Below, piece by piece: positions 60,641-64,000 of a stretch of 64,000 bases of DNA. The notes under the pieces are model-generated. The model saw only the letters and a list, made by a program, of their open reading frames with translations. It did no database searches and had not been told where the DNA came from. The position numbers and the translations under genes were made by a program. Position 1 is the stretch's first letter. Each line of letters starts with the position of its first letter. The stretch lies in contig NZ_SRIC01000008.1 in assembly GCF_004684775.1 (NCBI RefSeq), positions 16,373-80,372 of the forward strand, read 5' to 3'. This DNA comes from Streptomyces sp. MZ04 (lineage in GTDB: Bacteria > Actinomycetota > Actinomycetes > Streptomycetales > Streptomycetaceae).

Positions 60641-61429
60641 ATGGCCGTGCAACCCGAAGGAACGCCCTGTTGGGCGGACGCGATGTTCCCGGACGTGGAA
60701 GCCGCGAAGAGCTTCTACGGCGAGGTGCTCGGCTGGACGTTCGACGCCGGGTCGGAGGAGTTCGGGGGCTATGCGCAGGCGCGCTCGGACGGGAAGGCTG
60801 TCGCCGCCGTCTCACCGCAGATGCCCGGCGTGGAAGGCCCCGCCGCCTGGAACCTCTACTTCGCCGCACCCGATGTCGCCGCGACCGCCGCGAAGATCCG
60901 TGACAACGGCGGAACGCTGGTCATGGAGCCGATGCGGGTCGGTGACTTCGGCACGATGGTGACCGCTCAGGAGCCCAGTGGCGCGTACTTCAGCGCCTGG
61001 CAGGCCGACACCCACGAGGGTTTCGAGAAGACCGGCGAGGCCGGGGCGTACTGCTGGGCGGATCTCAACACACGCGACCCCGAGAAGACGGACGCGTTCC
61101 TCCCCGCCGTCTTCCCGTTCGAGGTGAAGACGATGGACGTCGACGACGTCGATTTCAGGCTCTTCCAGGTGGGCGGTGAGCCGGTGCTCGGCCGCCTCAA
61201 GATGAACGGGGACTTCCCGCCCGATGTGCCGGCGCACATCAATGTGCACTTCGGCGTGGACAACTGTGACGCCGCGATCGCCACGGTCACCAAGCTCGGC
61301 GGGCAGTTGCTCTTCGGGCCGATGGACAGTCCCTTCGGCCGTTTCGCGACGGTCTCCGATCAGCAGGGCGCGGTCTTCACCGTCATCGATCTGACGAGCA
61401 CCGAGGGCGAGATGCCCACGTTCCACTAG
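60641..61429 (+). CDS. Two-domain VOC protein
   Basis: A 262-residue protein with two VOC modules: TPCWADAMFPDVEAAKSFYGEVLGWTFD (~8-35) and GAYCWADLNTRDPEKTDAFLPAVFPFEV (~132-159). It is similar in layout to the VOC protein at 58619 but clearly a distinct paralogue. ATG at 60641 has GGAGG upstream. Tail-to-tail with the truncated ABC exporter (4-nt overlap). Confidence 0.88.
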   Translation: MAVQPEGTPCWADAMFPDVEAAKSFYGEVLGWTFDAGSEEFGGYAQARSDGKAVAAVSPQMPGVEGPAAWNLYFAAPDVAATAAKIRDNGGTLVMEPMRVGDFGTMVTAQEPSGAYFSAWQADTHEGFEKTGEAGAYCWADLNTRDPEKTDAFLPAVFPFEVKTMDVDDVDFRLFQVGGEPVLGRLKMNGDFPPDVPAHINVHFGVDNCDAAIATVTKLGGQLLFGPMDSPFGRFATVSDQQGAVFTVIDLTSTEGEMPTFH

Positions 61430-62499
61430 AGCGGAGTGCCGCGGGTGTCGGACCATGCCGCCCACAGGACGGCATAGGTTCCGGCCGCTCGGCTCAGTTC
61501 GTCGTGGGTGCCGCTCTCGACGATCCGGCCGCCTTCCATGACGACGATCCGGTCCGCGGCGGCGGCCTGGGTGAGGCGGTGTGCGACGACGAGCGCGGTG
61601 CGGCCGTCGACCGCGCGGTCGGCCGCCTGTTCCAGGAGACGGGCGCCGGTGCTCCCCGCCTCGGCCGTCGCCTCGTCGAGCACGGCCACCGGCGGATCGG
61701 CCAACACGAGGCGGTCCAGAGCCAGTTGCTGGAGCTGTGCGGGGGTGAGGCGGTGACCGCCGTCGCCGACGATCGTGCCCAGGCCGTCGGGCAGCGCCTC
61801 GACCCGGTCCGCGGCGTCCACCACCGCAAGGGCCGTGCGCAGGTGCGTGTCGGTGGCGTCGGGCCGGGCCAGGCGTAGATCGTCCGCCAGCGGACCGGCG
61901 AAGACATGGGTCTCCTGGGTGACCAGGGCCACCGGCAGACCGTTGCCCGGCTCTTCGGTACCGGTCGTCACGAGCACCGAGCCCGACGTCGGACGGTGTA
62001 CGCCCGCGATGAGCCTGGCCAGAGTCGTCTTGCCCGCGCCGCTCGGGCCCACCAGAGCCACCCGTTCCCCGGTCCGCAGCGTGCGGGCCACGTCCTTCAG
62101 GACGGGGCGCCCGGTCTCGTACGCGTGGTGGACTCCGGTCACGGCGACGGCTCTGTCCGGTGCCGCGCCGGGCTCCTGGGGGTGTGCCACTGCCCGTCCG
62201 GGTTCGGGGTCCGGCTGGTCGGTCACCCCCACGAGCCGGGCGAGCGCCGCGGTCGCCGACTGCGCGTCGTCGAGCAGCACAAGAGCGGAGTTGACCGGGG
62301 TGAACAGACTGTGGAAGTACAGGGCCGCGGCCGTCGCCGTGCCGATCGACACGGAGCCGGACCGCACCAGGAGGAACCCGGTGACGAGGACCGCCGTGAG
62401 GCCCGTGTACCCCGCGATGTGCAGGCGGTTGTAGAAATCAAGGACGAGCCGCACGCCTCGCAGCGTCAGATCGACCGCCGTCCGCGACCGCTGGTCCGG
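61426..62499 (-). pseudogene. ABC exporter, 5'-truncated (last helices plus ATPase)
   Basis: The reading frame enters at ~62499 with DQRSRTAVDLTLRGVRLVLDFYNRL, the middle of an exporter transmembrane domain. It continues through SGSVSIGTATAAALYFHSLFTPVN to an ATPase with Walker A GPSGAGKTT. The signature region reads RLTPAQLQQLAL instead of LSGGQ, and Walker B is PVAVLDEATAE. The first ~200 residues are missing where the sequence runs into a P-type ATPase gene on the other strand. Confidence 0.75.
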
Positions 62500-63446
62500 G
62501 GGCGGTGGAGCGGGGCTCCGAGCATCCGCTGGGCAAGGCGATCGCCGGGTACGCGGAGCAGGTGGAGTCCGATGGGGAGCGGGCGGAGTCTGATGAGGAG
62601 CAGGCGGGGTCTGATGGGGAGCAGGTGGAGCCTGATGGGCCGTTGCCCCGGATGACGGAGTTCACCGCGAGCGTCGGGGCGGGCGTGGCCGGGCGGGTCG
62701 GGGAGCGGCACGTCGAGGTGTGCGCCCCGGGTGACACCCGGCTCTCCGAACCCCTCTCCGCCGCGCTGGCCGCGGCCGAGGCCGCCGCGCAGACCCCGGT
62801 CCTCGTTCGGGTGGACGGCAGGCCCGAGGCCGTGATCGCCGTGGGGGACACCGTGCGGCCCGAGGCCTTCCGGGCGGTGGACCGGCTGCGGCGCCTGGGG
62901 CTGCGTGTCGTGCTTGCGACCGGTGACCGGGAGGCGACCGCCCTTGCCGTCGCCGCCGAACTCGGCGTCCCCGAGACCGATGTGCACGCGCGCTGCACGC
63001 CGGAGGACAAGGCTCTGCTCGTCAAGGAGTTGAAGGCCGAGGGGCTGCGGGTCGCCGTCGTCGGGGACGGCGTCAACGACACGGTGGCGCTGGCCGGCGC
63101 CGACCTGGGCATCGCGATGGGCGGCGGCACGGACGCCGCGATCGGGGCGGCCGACGTGACGCTGGTCCGCGAGGACGTGCTGGCCGTCGCGGACGCGGTC
63201 CGGCTCGCCCGCCGAACCATGGGCACGGTCCGCGCGAACCTGCTGTGGGCGTTCGGGTACAACCTGGTGACCGTGCCCCTGGCGATGACGGGGTGGCTCA
63301 ACCCGATGGTCGCGGCCGCCGCGATGTCCGTCAGCTCGCTGCTCGTGGTCACCAACAGCCTGCGCCTGCACGCCTGGCAGCCGACGGCCTCACATGTCGT
63401 ACGAGGGGGCCGCGGCGCCGCGCGTCCGTTGGGGGCAGCCGCGTGA
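62500..63446 (+). pseudogene. Heavy-metal P1B-type ATPase, 5'-truncated
   Basis: The frame starts at VERGSEHPLGKAIAGYA, the HP motif of the CopA nucleotide-binding domain, and runs through VVGDGVNDTVALAGADLGIAMGGGTDAAIGAADVTL to the last two membrane helices. All upstream membrane helices, the CPC motif and the DKTGT phosphorylation site are absent. A 7-residue acidic repeat interrupts the N domain. GTG at 62505 could initiate a fragment, but it would be inactive. Confidence 0.8.
62560..62640. repeat. Degenerate 21-bp repeats in the P-type ATPase fragment
   Basis: About four imperfect copies encode Ser/Pro-Asp-Gly/Glu-Glu-Gln/Arg-Ala/Val-Glu/Gly. The unit length (7 codons) equals that of the repeat in the GS-like gene, though the sequence differs. 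Confidence 0.7.
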
Positions 63447-63964
63447 GCGCCGCCGGAACGCCCGTGCGGCGGCTGCGACTTGGGGCCTCGGCCGCCGCCC
63501 CCGCGTTGGCCGCGGCGCTGGCCGGCGCGGGGGCCCTGGCGGGACTCTCGGCATGGACGGCCGCCGGAGCCGCCGGCTCGGCACCCGAACTCCGCGTCAC
63601 AGCAGCCCGCGTGCTGCTGCCGTCCGAGGGCAACGCCAGCACGGCCGCGGTGTTCCGCATCCGCAACACCGGCGGGGCCGCGGACCGGCTGATCTCCGTC
63701 AGCTCGCCGACGATGGGCGAGGCGATGCTCTCCCGCGACGCGCCCGTCGGCGAACGGGCGGCACGCATGTCCATGGTGGATTCGGCCACGGTGCCGGCTC
63801 ACGGAACGCTGACCATGACGCCGTACGGACTCGATGTGATGGTCGAGCTCCGCGAGCCTCTGCGCCTCGGTCAGCGCGTCGAGTTCAGCCTGCGCTTCGA
63901 GGATGCCGGGTCGCTGACGACGGAGGCGCTTGTTGTGCGGCCCATCGACTGGGAGGCGTCGTGA
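63443..63964 (+). CDS. PCu(A)C-like periplasmic copper chaperone homologue
   Basis: A 173-residue protein, GTG overlapping the ATPase stop (GTGA). N-terminal signal/anchor helix (LAAALAGAGALAGLSAWTA), then a PCu(A)C beta-domain: NASTAAVFRIRNTGGAADRLISVSSPTMGEAM, VPAHGTLTMTPYGLDVMVELREPLRLG and VEFSLRFEDAG. The usual His-x-Met copper ligands are largely replaced (no HVM), so binding may be altered. Its operon link to a heavy-metal ATPase supports a copper origin. Confidence 0.78.
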   Translation: MSAAGTPVRRLRLGASAAAPALAAALAGAGALAGLSAWTAAGAAGSAPELRVTAARVLLPSEGNASTAAVFRIRNTGGAADRLISVSSPTMGEAMLSRDAPVGERAARMSMVDSATVPAHGTLTMTPYGLDVMVELREPLRLGQRVEFSLRFEDAGSLTTEALVVRPIDWEAS

Positions 63965-64000
63965 GGTTGGTCGGCTGGGGCGGGTCGTGAGGCCGGGGCG

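Overview
This 64 kb window is high-GC actinobacterial DNA, almost certainly from Streptomyces or a close relative. The evidence is strong GC3 codon bias, GTG starts, rare TTA codons confined to regulatory and secondary-metabolism genes, a StrR-type pathway regulator and mycothiol-type enzymes. Positions 1-48.8 kb read as one large biosynthetic gene cluster that is cut by the left edge. From about 48.9 kb rightwards the window becomes ordinary accessory chromosome, rich in broken genes.

Core chemistry 1, N-N bond (hydrazine) supply. The left end carries the tail of a CreE/KinI/FzmM-type aspartate N-monooxygenase and a CreD-type nitrosuccinate lyase, the nitrous-acid pair. At 22.3-25.4 kb are an adenylosuccinate-lyase homologue, a GNAT and an amidase. 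At 27.6 kb is a glutamine-synthetase homologue and at 39.4 kb an asparagine-synthetase-type amidotransferase. This is the set known from kinamycin and fosfazinomycin biosynthesis, where acetylhydrazine is made first and carried on glutamate.

Core chemistry 2, scaffold. An ACP, a FabF-like KAS and a formyltransferase-A-PCP NRPS (A-domain code reads as glycine) form one operon at 13.3-18.4 kb. Opposed to it is a KS-degenerate AT-ACP PKS plus a PP-loop ATPase. A KAS III-like protein with an acyltransferase-type active site, a fatty-acyl-reductase/HAD fusion, an alcohol dehydrogenase, a PlsC-like acyltransferase, a flavin-dependent halogenase and its flavin reductase complete the set.

Core chemistry 3, nickel. 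The window holds every part needed for a nickel-pincer enzyme: an ECF Ni/Co importer (cbiMQO) preceded by a Nur-like palindrome, a LarA homologue inside the acyltransferase/dehydrogenase/reductase operon, and larE, larB and larC at the far end of the cluster. LarA keeps the predicted Ni ligands, but one of the two catalytic histidines appears replaced by Ile. Its gene has a TTA codon, like the regulator and several pathway genes. A nickel-pincer enzyme in a hydrazine-type cluster is the most interesting feature here.

Control and export. A ParB-domain StrR-like regulator (with an in-frame TTA codon) sits at 2.7 kb. Five inverted repeats of CAACTGC/GCAGTTG half-sites, close to the StrR consensus, lie in the promoter regions at 13.1, 22.2, 27.5, 38.0 and 39.2 kb and probably mark its regulon. 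A heterodimeric ABC exporter, a cation/proton antiporter, a rifampicin-phosphotransferase-like enzyme and a BlaI/M56 pair are candidates for export, self-protection and sensing.

Decay. A methyltransferase and a Sfp-type phosphopantetheinyl transferase near 44 kb have lost internal segments. Right of 49 kb a GNAT, Sir2, aminoglycoside phosphotransferase, IS5-type transposase, amidase, PhoX-like protein, ABC exporter and P-type ATPase are all fragments. Intact genes there are a polar amino-acid ABC importer, a PIG-L amidase, a BASS-type transporter, an XRE regulator/SDR divergent pair, two VOC proteins and a PCu(A)C-like protein.
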